Shown here one piece after another: positions 1 to 10,056 of a DNA stretch of 64,000 nucleotides. The translations under genes were made by a program, and so were the position numbers. The notes under the pieces were generated by a model. The model was not told the origin of the DNA and did no database searches. It saw nothing but the letters and a program-made list of their open reading frames with translations. Source of the DNA: Sediminibacterium soli (GTDB lineage Bacteria; Bacteroidota; Bacteroidia; Chitinophagales; Chitinophagaceae); NCBI RefSeq assembly GCF_009939225.1, contig NZ_JAACJR010000009.1, positions 153,911-217,910 of the forward strand, written 5' to 3'. Every line of letters starts with the position of its first letter. The first letter of the stretch is position 1.

Positions 1-819
1 ACGGCAACCAAGCTGGAAAAAAACAACGATCATTACCTGATCGAACTCAGCTGGGATGACACTTCACTCAGCTTTGCGGAGCTATTGCATCTTGCGGGTG
101 CCATACCGCTTCCGCCATATCTTAACAGAGCGGCAGAAGCATCCGATAAAGAACGGTACCAGACCATCTACGCACGACACGATGGTTCTGTTGCCGCGCC
201 CACGGCAGGACTTCATTTTACCGATACCGTTTTTCAGTCGCTGAAAAAAAAAGGCATCGGGCATGAATTTGTGACGCTGCATGTAGGTGCGGGCACTTTC
301 AAACCTGTGAAATCCGAAACCATGCAGGACCATGATATGCATTCGGAATTCATCGATGTCACTGCGGCATGTATTGAACACATTCTTCAGCAGCTTCCGG
401 GAAAGATCATCGCCGTTGGCACCACTTCGCTGAGAACGATCGAGAGCCTGTTCTGGCTTGGACGGAAAGTGCTGGCGGATGAACGCATACAACCCGAAGC
501 ACTTTTTCTTTCCCAATGGGAGGCCTACGAAATACCCGCACAGGAAAATAATGCACGGACCGCATTACAGGGTCTGCTCGACTGGATGAAAAAACACCAG
601 TGCAGCCGGCTGCTTACCAAAACACAGATCATTATTGCACCCGGATATACTTTCCGGATCGTTGGCGGACTGATCACCAATTTCCACCAGCCACAATCCA
701 CTTTATTGCTGCTGGTTGCCGCCATCACCGGCAAGGAATGGAAGACCGTTTACGGCTATGCACTGCAGCACGGGTTCCGTTTTCTGAGTTATGGGGATGG
801 GTCGTTGTTATGGGTGTAA
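1..819 (+). CDS. queA: tRNA preQ1(34) S-adenosylmethionine ribosyltransferase-isomerase, 5' end cut off
   Basis: QueA transfers and isomerises the ribosyl part of S-adenosylmethionine onto preQ1 at the wobble base of tRNA, giving epoxyqueuosine; it is cytosolic. Reading frame 1 is open from the first base, so the gene enters from the left; 272 residues are visible, about two thirds to three quarters of a usual QueA. The family hallmarks PLPPY and then RYQT.YA, followed by GSVAAPTAGLHFT, lie within the first 80 visible residues, and VGAGTFKPV and GTTSLRTIES follow. The C-terminal part has GGLITNFHQPQSTLL. The gene converges with the histidine kinase across a short gap that holds a hairpin. The start codon is outside the window. 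Confidence 0.96.
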   Translation, partial: TATKLEKNNDHYLIELSWDDTSLSFAELLHLAGAIPLPPYLNRAAEASDKERYQTIYARHDGSVAAPTAGLHFTDTVFQSLKKKGIGHEFVTLHVGAGTFKPVKSETMQDHDMHSEFIDVTAACIEHILQQLPGKIIAVGTTSLRTIESLFWLGRKVLADERIQPEALFLSQWEAYEIPAQENNARTALQGLLDWMKKHQCSRLLTKTQIIIAPGYTFRIVGGLITNFHQPQSTLLLLVAAITGKEWKTVYGYALQHGFRFLSYGDGSLLWV

Positions 820-824
820 GCTGA

Positions 825-870
825 CCCCACTCTGCGGATTAATAGCAGTTTTTTTACCGCAGAGGAGGGG
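825..870. terminator. Hairpin between convergent queA and the histidine kinase gene
   Basis: An 8-bp perfect arm pair (830-837 with 857-864, CTCTGCGG/CCGCAGAG) is extended after a small internal loop by CCCC (825-828) with GGGG (867-870). The loop contains a T run. A second CGCAGAGG copy occurs at 878-885, so the gap also has a short direct repeat. The position between two convergent stops suits a bidirectional terminator, but there is no clean U-tail on either side. Confidence 0.5.
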
Positions 871-914
871 GGAGTTTCGCAGAGGTTTTTGGGGGGATTA
901 CTTATTTCCGTGCT

Positions 915-2249
915 TTAGCTTTCCACTTTTTCCGCCAGGGGCATTTCGATGGTGAAGGCGCTGCCCTTGCCCAGGGTGCTTTCAACCTTGATCTTTCCCT
1001 TATGGGTGTCTACCACCGTTTTTACATAGCTCATACCCAGGCCAAAGCCTTTAACATCATGAAGGTTGCCGGTATGCGCGCGGAAGAATTTCTCGAAGAT
1101 GCGTTTCACGGTTTCCTTATTCATACCGATGCCGTTGTCTTCGACACGCATCACAAAAAATTTCTTGCTGCAATGGGTAGAGATGGTGATCCGCGGCTTC
1201 TCCTTTGAATACTTGATCGCGTTATCGATCAGGTTGGAGATCATATTGGTGAAATGCACTTCATCGGCCTTGATCAGGTCTGATTTGGCATTGAGCTGCA
1301 CCCGTATCTCTCCTTCTTTTTCCTTTAGCTGCAGCTGGTAGTTATCGAGTATATCCGTAATCAGAACATGAACATGCAAAGGCTGAAAGTTCAGCTGCAG
1401 CTGTTGCCGTTCCATCAAACCCGCCTGCAGTATCGTTTCCACATGTTTGTTCATGCGCACATTTTCTTCCTTGATGATGCCGCTGAAGTACCTGGTTTTT
1501 TCCTTGTCCTGCTGCACTTTTTCATTCCGCAGCGCATCCACGGCCAGCGAGATCGTGGCCAGCGGGGTTTTGAACTCGTGGGTCATGTTATTAATGAAAT
1601 CGCTTTTGATCTCGCTCAGTTTGCGTTGGTCAACCAGTGATTTCACCGTAATGTAAAATGCGGCAATGATGATCAGCATAAAGGCTACGGCTCCTATCAA
1701 TACCCATTTCAATGATGCCAGCACCGGCTTCCGGTAGTCGGGAACGATCACCAGCAATTTTTCGGAGTCAGCGATCCCTTCCAGTTCAGAACCGCTTTCG
1801 GGTACGATCGGAAACCATACCTGCTTGAAATTTACGGTATCCAGCAACTGCTGGTTAAACCGCGATGTGGACATCTCCAGCTCCTCCTTGCTGTTGGCCA
1901 CCCCGAATTCGAAGGACATGTCCTTGACATTCCTGTTTTCAAGCGCCATTTTTATCTTGGAGGCCACTTCCTGCAAAGAAAATTTTTCGCTTACAGTGGG
2001 TGCGTTGAGTATATGCAGGTGGTAATCGGGACTGAAGGTCATGCCATTCCTTCTGGGCAACCGCAGCTGCCGGCTGTAGGTATTATTGGCCAGTTCGTTG
2101 GCAACGTCTTTTACGGCAGTCTCCACTTTGGAGGCAAACTGGTTTTCGGTTACCTCCAACAGGTTATCAAACCAGGATTTCTGCAGCAGTATCAATCCGA
2201 GGATAGACAGTGAGATCAGTATGATGATAGCGGGGAAAGTTCTCTTCAT
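915..2249 (-). CDS. Membrane sensor histidine kinase (orphan)
   Basis: This is a 444-residue two-pass histidine kinase. A first membrane helix is at about residues 5-23, a sensor region of about 150 residues follows, and a second helix lies at about 182-203. The HisKA domain has the phosphoacceptor His at about 224 in the motif MTHEFKTPL. The ATPase domain shows the N box (NLIDNAIKYS), G1 (DNGIGM), F box (FEKFFR) and G2 (GFGLGM). No response regulator is next to it, so its partner is elsewhere. I chose the ATG at 2249 over an in-frame GTG at 2279 because the extra ten residues are not needed, and a promoter-like TATATTTG ends six bases before this ATG. The sensed signal cannot be told. Confidence 0.9.
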   Translation of the reverse strand: MKRTFPAIIILISLSILGLILLQKSWFDNLLEVTENQFASKVETAVKDVANELANNTYSRQLRLPRRNGMTFSPDYHLHILNAPTVSEKFSLQEVASKIKMALENRNVKDMSFEFGVANSKEELEMSTSRFNQQLLDTVNFKQVWFPIVPESGSELEGIADSEKLLVIVPDYRKPVLASLKWVLIGAVAFMLIIIAAFYITVKSLVDQRKLSEIKSDFINNMTHEFKTPLATISLAVDALRNEKVQQDKEKTRYFSGIIKEENVRMNKHVETILQAGLMERQQLQLNFQPLHVHVLITDILDNYQLQLKEKEGEIRVQLNAKSDLIKADEVHFTNMISNLIDNAIKYSKEKPRITISTHCSKKFFVMRVEDNGIGMNKETVKRIFEKFFRAHTGNLHDVKGFGLGMSYVKTVVDTHKGKIKVESTLGKGSAFTIEMPLAEKVES

Positions 2250-2254
2250 CCTCA

Positions 2255-2262
2255 CAAATATA
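2255..2262 (-). promoter_or_regulatory. Possible Bacteroidota -7 box before the histidine kinase
   Basis: On the minus strand the bases read TATATTTG, a perfect match to TAnnTTTG. The ATG at 2249 begins six bases after the box, so transcription from it would give a leaderless or nearly leaderless mRNA. I see no good TTTG at the -33 position, so support is partial. Confidence 0.4.
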
Positions 2263-2407
2263 ACCTGAACGGGAAACACCGGAAGAGGTTTACCAGGATT
2301 TTAACTCTGGAAAAGCAACCCGAAAGCTGACTTACTGATCCAGATTTCCGTTTTTCCCGTTTGATATTTGACTTTTCATTTTCCTGCTTTTGGTTTATCT
2401 TTTACCT

Positions 2408-2959
2408 ATGGTTGAACCCGGGCCAGGCATATTACTGATCTCCGATCCATTCCTCAAAGACCCCAATTTTGCCCGGACCGTCGTGTTCCTCTGCGAGCAC
2501 CATCCCGAAGGAACTTTCGGTTTTGTGCTGAACAAGAACGCCGACCGCGAACTGCGCGACCTGATCCGCGATGCAGAAAACATTCATTTCCCGGTATATG
2601 AAGGCGGACCGGTTCAGAAAGACACACTCCATTTTCTTCACCAGCGGCCGGAGCTGATCGAAGGCGGGCTGGAAGTGACCGATGGTATTTACTGGGGCGG
2701 TAATTTTGAACAGGTGCTGGAACTGCTGCGCGAAAAACAGCTCGGTAAAAAAGACATCCGTTTTTTTCTCGGGTACAGCGGCTGGTCGGACGGACAGCTC
2801 GAAAACGAATTGAAAGAAAAAAGCTGGATCACAAAGCAGGCCAGCCGGCAACTTGTATTCAATATGGATGCAACAAAAGTCTGGAAACTGGCGTTGGAGG
2901 ACATGGGTGGGGAATACAGCCAGATGATCAATTATCCCTTAGATCCGCAGTTGAATTAA
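2408..2959 (+). CDS. YqgE/AlgH family (DUF179) protein
   Basis: A 183-residue cytosolic protein of the YqgE/AlgH family. The conserved N-terminal pattern is present: GILLISDPFL, then F.RTVVFLCEH and GTFGFVLNK by about residue 45. The middle has YEGGPV and the later part has FFLGYSGW, all typical of the family, and the length is usual. The biochemical role of the family is not settled. The ATG at 2408 is preferred to an upstream in-frame TTG at 2390 because homologues begin just before the GILLIS segment. It stands alone on the + strand between two minus-strand units and converges with atpC. Confidence 0.9.
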   Translation: MVEPGPGILLISDPFLKDPNFARTVVFLCEHHPEGTFGFVLNKNADRELRDLIRDAENIHFPVYEGGPVQKDTLHFLHQRPELIEGGLEVTDGIYWGGNFEQVLELLREKQLGKKDIRFFLGYSGWSDGQLENELKEKSWITKQASRQLVFNMDATKVWKLALEDMGGEYSQMINYPLDPQLN

Positions 2960-3043
2960 CACGTACTGTTACATTGTTATATGGCTATGGGTGGCCGTTG
3001 GATCGTTTGAGCAGCTTATTTGCATTTGCCAGGTCTAAAAACA

Positions 3044-3071
3044 AAAATCCCCGGCGCAGGCCAGGGATTTT
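3044..3071. terminator. Bidirectional terminator hairpin between yqgE and atpC
   Basis: AAAATCCC at 3044-3051 pairs exactly with GGGATTTT at 3064-3071, and GG (3053-3054) pairs with CC (3061-3062) across one mismatch. The stem has A/T-rich outer arms that supply a T tract on each strand, as expected for a bidirectional intrinsic terminator between convergent genes. Confidence 0.7.
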
Positions 3072-3091
3072 CAGTAATGCTTTTATTCTGC

Positions 3092-3346
3092 TCAGGCTGC
3101 AGAAGCACCTTCCACCAATACCGTTACCTTGTTGTTCAGTACTTCTACAAAACCACTCTGGATGGTATAGCTTTCGGAGCTCTTGCTTTTGTCTTTCAGT
3201 ATTTTCAGTGTACCCTTACCCAGTGCACTTACCAGTGGCGCGTGTTTATCGAGTATTTCGAATAAACCCGTGATGCCCGGCAATACCACGCCGTACACAT
3301 CGCCGCTGTAAAGCTTTTTTTCGGGTGTTAATATTTCCAGTGTCAT
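3092..3346 (-). CDS. atpC: F1Fo ATP synthase epsilon subunit (short form)
   Basis: An 84-residue epsilon subunit, the rotor-stalk protein that contacts gamma and the c-ring. It opens with the beta-sandwich signature MTLEILTPEKKLYSGDV and has GVVLPGITGLFEIL..HAPLVSAL. The C-terminal two-helix hairpin found in about 130-residue enterobacterial epsilon is absent, which is common in Bacteroidota and implies that helical autoinhibition of the enzyme is missing. It follows atpD on the same strand after a 104-bp repeat-bearing spacer. The other ATP synthase genes are not in the window, consistent with the split atp operon of this phylum. Confidence 0.93.
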   Translation of the reverse strand: MTLEILTPEKKLYSGDVYGVVLPGITGLFEILDKHAPLVSALGKGTLKILKDKSKSSESYTIQSGFVEVLNNKVTVLVEGASAA

Positions 3347-3351
3347 GATAT

Positions 3352-3448
3352 AATTTGAAAATTAGGGAATTTGAAAATTCTAAAATGCGTTGTTTTCATC
3401 TGCACATCTTCAAATTTTCAAACCTGCCGGCAGGCGGGTTTTCAAATT
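3352..3448. repeat. Intergenic repeat cluster between atpD and atpC
   Basis: Two direct copies of AATTTGAAAATT (3352-3363, 3368-3379) face inverted AAATTTTCAAA (3412-3422) and TTTTCAAATT (3439-3448). Between the last two sits the perfect 12-bp palindrome CCTGCCGGCAGG (3423-3434). The transcript of this 104-bp spacer could fold into nested hairpins. From memory, similar TTCAAATT-rich intergenic repeats occur in related genomes; I cannot check copy number here. Confidence 0.7.
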
Positions 3449-3450
3449 GC

Positions 3451-5139
<1,689 letters not shown>

Positions 5140-6501
5140 CTACTTCTGCCGCTTCAGCCAGGATTCGGGGTCCTGGGGAACGCTTTTATCGTTCATGATC
5201 ATAAACAGCAGCAATCCCTCCCCGTCTATGCCCGTACCGGTTTTGCCCAGGGCCGAGCCGGCTTTTACTTCCTGGCCCCTGGAAATGCTGATCGAGGATA
5301 AGTGGTTATACCCGCTGAAATACTTGCCATGCTGTACCACCACCATCTGCTCCCCGTCTACCTCGCTGGCGTACACCACCAGCCCGTCGGCTATGGACCG
5401 TACGGTAGACCCGATGGGTAAGGATATTTCAATACCGTCTGTTCTGCGGGTCAGTTTGGTGCCGGCGATCTTTTCGATGCCAAAATGCGCGGTTACCACC
5501 CCGGTTGATACCGGCCAGGGAAGGCCGCCCCTGCTTCTTTCGAAATTGATGGACATTTCCCTGCCTTCGGGTGTGGATTCAAGTGGCGTATAGGCCCTGT
5601 TTTTTTCGGTGGACGTCATGCCCGTAACCGGTTCGTTGCTTTTAGGCCGGGTTGAAGGGGTGGTGGCGGGTGCGTTGGCCTTGCCCGCGGCATCGGCCTG
5701 CTGCTGCGCTTTCAGGCGGGCGGCGGCCTCTCTTTTTTTGGCTTCCTCGATCTCCCGGCGGATAATGGTATTGAAAGCCTGCTGTACCCGCTGGCGCTGG
5801 CGCTCTTTATCGCGTATCTGGGTGCTGATCTCTTTCTCCCGGCCCTGCAGCTGTTTTACCACGGCATCCTGCTCCAGTTTATCGTCCTGCAGCACTTTTA
5901 ACTGCTCACTTTGCACCTGCAGCGTAGCCAGGCGGTCTTTTTTGTTGGAACTGAGCATGCCGATCTTATCCTGCAGCAGTCTGTCGGATTTTACGATGGT
6001 TTCTGCCTGTGTTTCCCTGTTCTGCCGGTAGCTTTTCAGGTAGGCCACGCGTTTGACGGCGTCATTGAAACTGCTGGCGGAGAAAAGAAAGTTCAGGTAT
6101 TCGTAACTGCCCCTGTTCTTATAGGCAAACACAATGCTCTGGGCATATTTTACTTTCAGGGTATCCAGTTCGCGGCGGAGGCGGTAAATATCCCGTTCGT
6201 TCAGGAAAATGGTCTCATCCAGCTGACGAACCTGCTTATTGATGCCGTTAACCAGTTCCTGGCGTTTGTTGATCTTGTTTTTGATGATCGCCAGCTGTTT
6301 CAGGGATACTTTTTTATTCTTCTGCGTTTCCGCGTATTCTTTGTTCAGTTGAATCAGCTCCCGCTGCAGGTCCTGTTCTTTTTTCTGCAATTCCTCCCTT
6401 GACTGCGCATACGCGGATACCGATGCAGCTGTCATGCATAGGATTACGATCAGCACCCTGAACCTGCGTATATGGTATGTAACAATCTGGTATGTACTCA
6501 T
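5140..6501 (-). CDS. EnvC-like murein hydrolase activator with degenerate LytM (M23) domain
   Basis: A 453-residue exported protein. A signal peptide ends near residue 33 (SAYAQ). Residues about 35-265 form a long Lys/Glu/Gln-rich coiled coil, followed by an Ala/Pro/Thr linker and a C-terminal LytM fold (about 330-450, opening GLPWPV.TGVVTAHFG). The zinc-site positions are changed: the usual HxGxD reads TDGIE and the usual HFE of the HxH strand reads LLFM. Family knowledge: E. coli EnvC has likewise lost zinc ligands and switches on amidases at the septum, so an activator rather than a peptidase is inferred. It follows the DUF4292 gene after 26 bases and probably belongs to the dut transcript. 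Confidence 0.88.
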   Translation of the reverse strand: MSTYQIVTYHIRRFRVLIVILCMTAASVSAYAQSREELQKKEQDLQRELIQLNKEYAETQKNKKVSLKQLAIIKNKINKRQELVNGINKQVRQLDETIFLNERDIYRLRRELDTLKVKYAQSIVFAYKNRGSYEYLNFLFSASSFNDAVKRVAYLKSYRQNRETQAETIVKSDRLLQDKIGMLSSNKKDRLATLQVQSEQLKVLQDDKLEQDAVVKQLQGREKEISTQIRDKERQRQRVQQAFNTIIRREIEEAKKREAAARLKAQQQADAAGKANAPATTPSTRPKSNEPVTGMTSTEKNRAYTPLESTPEGREMSINFERSRGGLPWPVSTGVVTAHFGIEKIAGTKLTRRTDGIEISLPIGSTVRSIADGLVVYASEVDGEQMVVVQHGKYFSGYNHLSSISISRGQEVKAGSALGKTGTGIDGEGLLLFMIMNDKSVPQDPESWLKRQK

Positions 6502-6528
6502 GCTATTGCGTTGGCGAACTGCGGTAAA

Positions 6529-7362
6529 TTACAATCGCTTCAGGTTTTTGGGGATATCGAAATTATATTTTAACGGTTCGTTTAATCCATATTCCTTGAA
6601 GTCGAGCGAGATATCGAGTTTTGATTTCTCGGCAAGGGATATTTTCCTGTACGTAGAAAACTGGAAGGGCCCCATGGGTCTGTATTCCCCGAACGTAATA
6701 TCACCCGTGCGGTTGCGCTGGGTATTTACATCGTCCAGTTTGCTGTGCAGTACTTTATAACCGTTGTTGTCCAGCGTAAGCAGGTGTTTGAAAATATCTC
6801 CCACCAGCAATACCAGCAACTGCGTGGGACCTGCTTTATAGGACACCAGGTTGCTGTCTGCGAATACCGGGTTACCGATGATCAGGTCCTGCAGCGTATA
6901 AAAATCAAAAGGCAGCTGGGTCACTTCCTGCAGGTAACCGATGGAACGGTAGGTTACGGATTTCTGTCCCACCAGCTGCGCCACCACTACGCTGTCCTTC
7001 CTGATCTTGGCTTCCAGCCCCACGGCCGATATCCCCAGAAAACTTCCTTTGATCTTGATCAGGATGATGCTGTCTTTTTTCATGCTCACATAAGCGGTAT
7101 AGCTATCGCTTTTTTCCGGGCCTTCGTAATCAACCTTGATCTTGGCGTTAAACGTGTTGAAATCAATTTTATTGTGCAGGGCCTTATCGAGTATATCCCT
7201 CACAATGGCGCCCGAATCAACACTTGGCTTGGCGGAAATAATGACGGTTTGCGTGGTGTCTTTTTTGGTGATCGCTTCCTGTATCTGCTGTGTTTTCTTA
7301 ACGGTTTTACAGGATGCTGTCAGCAATAATGCCAGTATAAAAACGATCAGGGGGGTCTTCAT
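6529..7362 (-). CDS. DUF4292 family lipoprotein
   Basis: A 277-residue predicted lipoprotein with a hydrophobic signal and lipobox LTASC, lipidated Cys at 18. The body is beta-strand-rich and matches the Bacteroidota DUF4292 family as I recall it, with IKGSFLGISAVGLEAKI and a closing LDDVNTQRNRTGDITFGEYR segment. Similar folds bind lipids or act in outer-membrane lipoprotein transport (LolB/LolA-like), but that role is inference only. Three bases separate it from dut, and it precedes the EnvC-like gene, suggesting an envelope-maintenance unit. Confidence 0.8.
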   Translation of the reverse strand: MKTPLIVFILALLLTASCKTVKKTQQIQEAITKKDTTQTVIISAKPSVDSGAIVRDILDKALHNKIDFNTFNAKIKVDYEGPEKSDSYTAYVSMKKDSIILIKIKGSFLGISAVGLEAKIRKDSVVVAQLVGQKSVTYRSIGYLQEVTQLPFDFYTLQDLIIGNPVFADSNLVSYKAGPTQLLVLLVGDIFKHLLTLDNNGYKVLHSKLDDVNTQRNRTGDITFGEYRPMGPFQFSTYRKISLAEKSKLDISLDFKEYGLNEPLKYNFDIPKNLKRL

Positions 7363-7365
7363 AAT

Positions 7366-7815
7366 TTACTGTTTTCCGGTATGCCCGAATCCTCCGGCAC
7401 CTCTTTGTGTTTCATTAATGGTTTCTGCGGGCAGCCAGTTTATTTTTTCCACTTTCTGCAATACCATCTGTGCGATCCTGTCGCCGTTATGCACGGTCTG
7501 CGGTTCGCCCGACAGGTTGATGAGTATCACTTTGAGTTCGCCGCGATAATCGGCATCCACCGTACCCGGGGAGTTGAGACAGGTAATTCCCTGCTTGATC
7601 GCCAGACCGCTGCGGGGACGGACCTGTATCTCATGACCTTCCGGTATTTCCACGAATAAACCAGTGGGTATCAAAGTTCGTTCCAGGGGTTGCAGGGTAA
7701 CCGGCGCCTCCAGGCTGGCGCGTATATCCATTCCGGAAGCGCCTTCTGTTGCATAATGGGGTAAGGGGTTGGCCGACTGGTTAACAATCGGAATATTGAT
7801 CGCTCCTTGTGACAT
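7366..7815 (-). CDS. dut: dUTP diphosphatase
   Basis: Trimeric dUTPase of 149 residues that hydrolyses dUTP to dUMP and pyrophosphate, keeping uracil out of DNA. The five motifs are visible: GMDIRA (1), PRSGLA (2), GTVDADYRGELKV (3), GDRIAQMV (4) and the flexible C-terminal RGAGGFGHTG (5). It is the first gene of a minus-strand group with the DUF4292 and EnvC-like genes. A TATTTTTG box ends four bases before its ATG. Confidence 0.96.
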   Translation of the reverse strand: MSQGAINIPIVNQSANPLPHYATEGASGMDIRASLEAPVTLQPLERTLIPTGLFVEIPEGHEIQVRPRSGLAIKQGITCLNSPGTVDADYRGELKVILINLSGEPQTVHNGDRIAQMVLQKVEKINWLPAETINETQRGAGGFGHTGKQ

Positions 7816-7819
7816 GGGG

Positions 7820-7827
7820 CAAAAATA
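7820..7827 (-). promoter_or_regulatory. Possible -7 box directly before dut
   Basis: The minus strand reads TATTTTTG (a TAnnTTTG match), followed by four C and then the dut ATG. If used, the mRNA would begin at or next to the start codon. No clear TTTG lies 19-21 bases further upstream. Confidence 0.4.
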
Positions 7828-7948
7828 ACCCTTCCGGGGCTATCGGCCGTTTTCGTTTGCTAACCGGACGGCCGCGGGTTTCGGGGAATTACCGGGCCGG
7901 TTATCCTTCCGACCGATATTCTTTGTTAAAAACCCCTGCCGATCCGGT

Positions 7949-7956
7949 TATCTTTG
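7949..7956 (+). promoter_or_regulatory. Possible promoter of the first polysaccharide locus
   Basis: TATCTTTG (7949-7956) ends seven bases before the ATG of the flippase gene. A TTTG lies at 7922-7925, a spacing of 23 bases, slightly longer than the 19-21 usual for the main Bacteroidota sigma factor. It would yield an almost leaderless transcript for the first gene of the + strand locus. Confidence 0.45.
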
Positions 7957-7963
7957 ACGGGAT

Positions 7964-9250
7964 ATGCACCTGAATAGCCAAGCCGCCAAAGCGTTGATCC
8001 GAAGAAATATTCAGACCGTCCGCAATTTCTTTCATCTGGGTCTTATACAGGGCAGCAACGCGCTGATACAGATCCTGCTGATACCGGTGATCACAAGAAC
8101 GATCGGCCTGGGAGAACTGGGGCATGTGTCTGTAGCGGCATCTGTTGCGCTGGTGGCGGCCATACTGGTGAATTATGGCAGCAATCAATCCGGTGTAAAA
8201 GATGTGGCCCTGCTGCGGCAGGACCCCGAAAAACTCGCCGGGCTTTTCTTTTCCGTCTATTATGTACGGCTGCTGATCTGCTCAGTCTGTATCGTTGCTG
8301 TGCTGGTATGGCACTGCTGGTTCCGTTCTTTCTACAGTCTGTATTGCCTTCTTGCCCTGCCAATTGTGCTTACAGAACTGTTCAACCCGTTTTTCTTTTT
8401 TGTGGGTATACAGCAGCTGGGGCTTTACAATATCATGAACCTCTCGGGCAGGATCGTGTCGGCGGTCTGTATCCTGTTTTTCGTTCATTCGGCCGACGAC
8501 GGTCCCTGGGTAAATTTTTACCTGGGAATCGGCAACAGCATAGCCTATGCCCTGATGTTGTGGTACGCGCTGAAAAAGTTTGGAATACACTTTACCCGTT
8601 TTTCTTTTTCCTCTGTTTGGCCCCTGCTTAAAACCAACGCGTATTTAACGGGGAACAATCTTTCGGTTCAGCTGCAGCAGTCTTTTTTCCTGTTTACGAT
8701 CTCGGCTACGGCGGGCAGCCTGGTACTGGGTGCCTACTCCCTCTGCGACAGGATCATCATGGCGGCAAGAATGATTATTATTTCGTTTTCCAACGCCATT
8801 TATCCGAAAGCTGCCCTGGGTTTCCGCCAGGAAAGACAAAAATGGTCCCATCAAAAACGGATGATGAACATCGGCCTGTTCTTTGTCTTCAGCATGGCCG
8901 GCCTGTTTGTTTTTGCACTGGCGCCCCTGCTCACAAAAATCATTACCGGAACCGATGAGGCACTTACTGTCTATTATATGCGTTGTATCAGTTTTGTACC
9001 CCTGGTTGCCGCGCTCAACTCGCTCAACGTAATCGACCTGCTGTTGAAAAGCAGGTATGACTATATTTTCCGGATCTCTGTTATGCTGCTGCTGATAACC
9101 ATCACCAGTTCAATGCTGTTCTATCACCTGGGCAGTGTTTCGCAATATGGCTATTACCTTCTGTCGGTTGAAGTGTTCAGTATTCCCCTGTACCTGTATT
9201 ATATTGCCAGGACCAACGCACAAAAAAGCAATCCGGCGTTTTTTGGCTAA
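7964..9250 (+). CDS. Polysaccharide flippase, Wzx family
   Basis: A 428-residue integral membrane protein with about 12 hydrophobic segments, of the oligosaccharide flippase (MOP) superfamily. The N-terminus has the usual basic stretch and then GLIQGSNALIQILLIPVITRTIGLGELGHVSVA, matching Wzx proteins. It should flip undecaprenyl-linked repeat units across the inner membrane. It is the first gene of the + strand locus, with Wzy at 12963 and the initiating transferase at 19469 completing the assembly set. Confidence 0.88.
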   Translation: MHLNSQAAKALIRRNIQTVRNFFHLGLIQGSNALIQILLIPVITRTIGLGELGHVSVAASVALVAAILVNYGSNQSGVKDVALLRQDPEKLAGLFFSVYYVRLLICSVCIVAVLVWHCWFRSFYSLYCLLALPIVLTELFNPFFFFVGIQQLGLYNIMNLSGRIVSAVCILFFVHSADDGPWVNFYLGIGNSIAYALMLWYALKKFGIHFTRFSFSSVWPLLKTNAYLTGNNLSVQLQQSFFLFTISATAGSLVLGAYSLCDRIIMAARMIIISFSNAIYPKAALGFRQERQKWSHQKRMMNIGLFFVFSMAGLFVFALAPLLTKIITGTDEALTVYYMRCISFVPLVAALNSLNVIDLLLKSRYDYIFRISVMLLLITITSSMLFYHLGSVSQYGYYLLSVEVFSIPLYLYYIARTNAQKSNPAFFG

Positions 9251-9312
9251 TTTGCCGGAGATTTGTACAAGACCGGGATCCTGTCATCCCCTCATTCAAT
9301 AATTTATATTGC

Positions 9313-9981
9313 ATGCTTTCTGATCTGAAAAAAGGCATTGGCGTATCCATACTGGCTATATTGACTATGGCAACCGGCGGTTGTTTTAAAAACCTGCCTT
9401 CAAAAAATATTATTTACGACAATAATTTTGAAAACGGAGACACTTCCTATATCCGCGTTTCCAATGTCAACGGCCCCGTCGACTCCCTGAAAGTGGTTAC
9501 GGTAAACGGGTCAAAAGTGCTGGGACGTTTTAACAACCACCTGGTTATTCTGACATTAAAGAACCTGCCGGAACACAATGCACTGAAATTCGAATTCGAT
9601 CTCAACATTCACGACAACTGGAACGGCGAGCATTTACTGCCGGGCAACAGTGTACCGGATGTATGGATCATGAAAGTGGACGGCTATCCTGTTTATATCA
9701 CCACCTTTTCCAATGGTCCTTATAACCAGTCTTTCCCCGACAATTACAAAAACGGAACTTCAAAAAATCCGCCCCGCAGCAATGCATGGGAAGTATTGCC
9801 CGGGGCCTGCGCCGCAGCTTCGCAGTCCAATGGCACCACCCGGTATAAAATAGAATACACAACGGCCCATACCGGAAATATGGAGCTGTCTTTGAGTGAT
9901 GCCCTGCAGCCTTTCAACAGTATGTGTCAGAAAAGCTGGTCTGTCGATAACCTCCGCATCACCGCGGTAAAGTATAATTAG
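9313..9981 (+). CDS. Exported beta-sandwich protein, probable lipoprotein, function unknown
   Basis: A 222-residue protein with an N-terminal hydrophobic segment and a Cys at 24 (ATGGC), a weak lipobox. After it comes FENGD, then a strand-rich domain with FEFDLNIHDNWNGEH, VPDVWIMKVDGYPVYITTFSN and YNQSFPDNY. As I recall, the pattern D.WDGN ... DVW...VDG....TTFSN..QS(Y/F)P occurs in an unnamed lectin-like domain of many secreted bacterial proteins. Two Cys near residues 160 and 200 could form a disulfide. Between wzx and the glycosyltransferases it may bind the polymer made here; that is inference. Confidence 0.6.
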   Translation: MLSDLKKGIGVSILAILTMATGGCFKNLPSKNIIYDNNFENGDTSYIRVSNVNGPVDSLKVVTVNGSKVLGRFNNHLVILTLKNLPEHNALKFEFDLNIHDNWNGEHLLPGNSVPDVWIMKVDGYPVYITTFSNGPYNQSFPDNYKNGTSKNPPRSNAWEVLPGACAAASQSNGTTRYKIEYTTAHTGNMELSLSDALQPFNSMCQKSWSVDNLRITAVKYN

Positions 9982-10056
9982 GGCAAGCTGTCAATGATCC
10001 CCGGCTCGGGATAATCCATTATTTTGCATCCTTATTCAACAAATATTCGCGGCACT

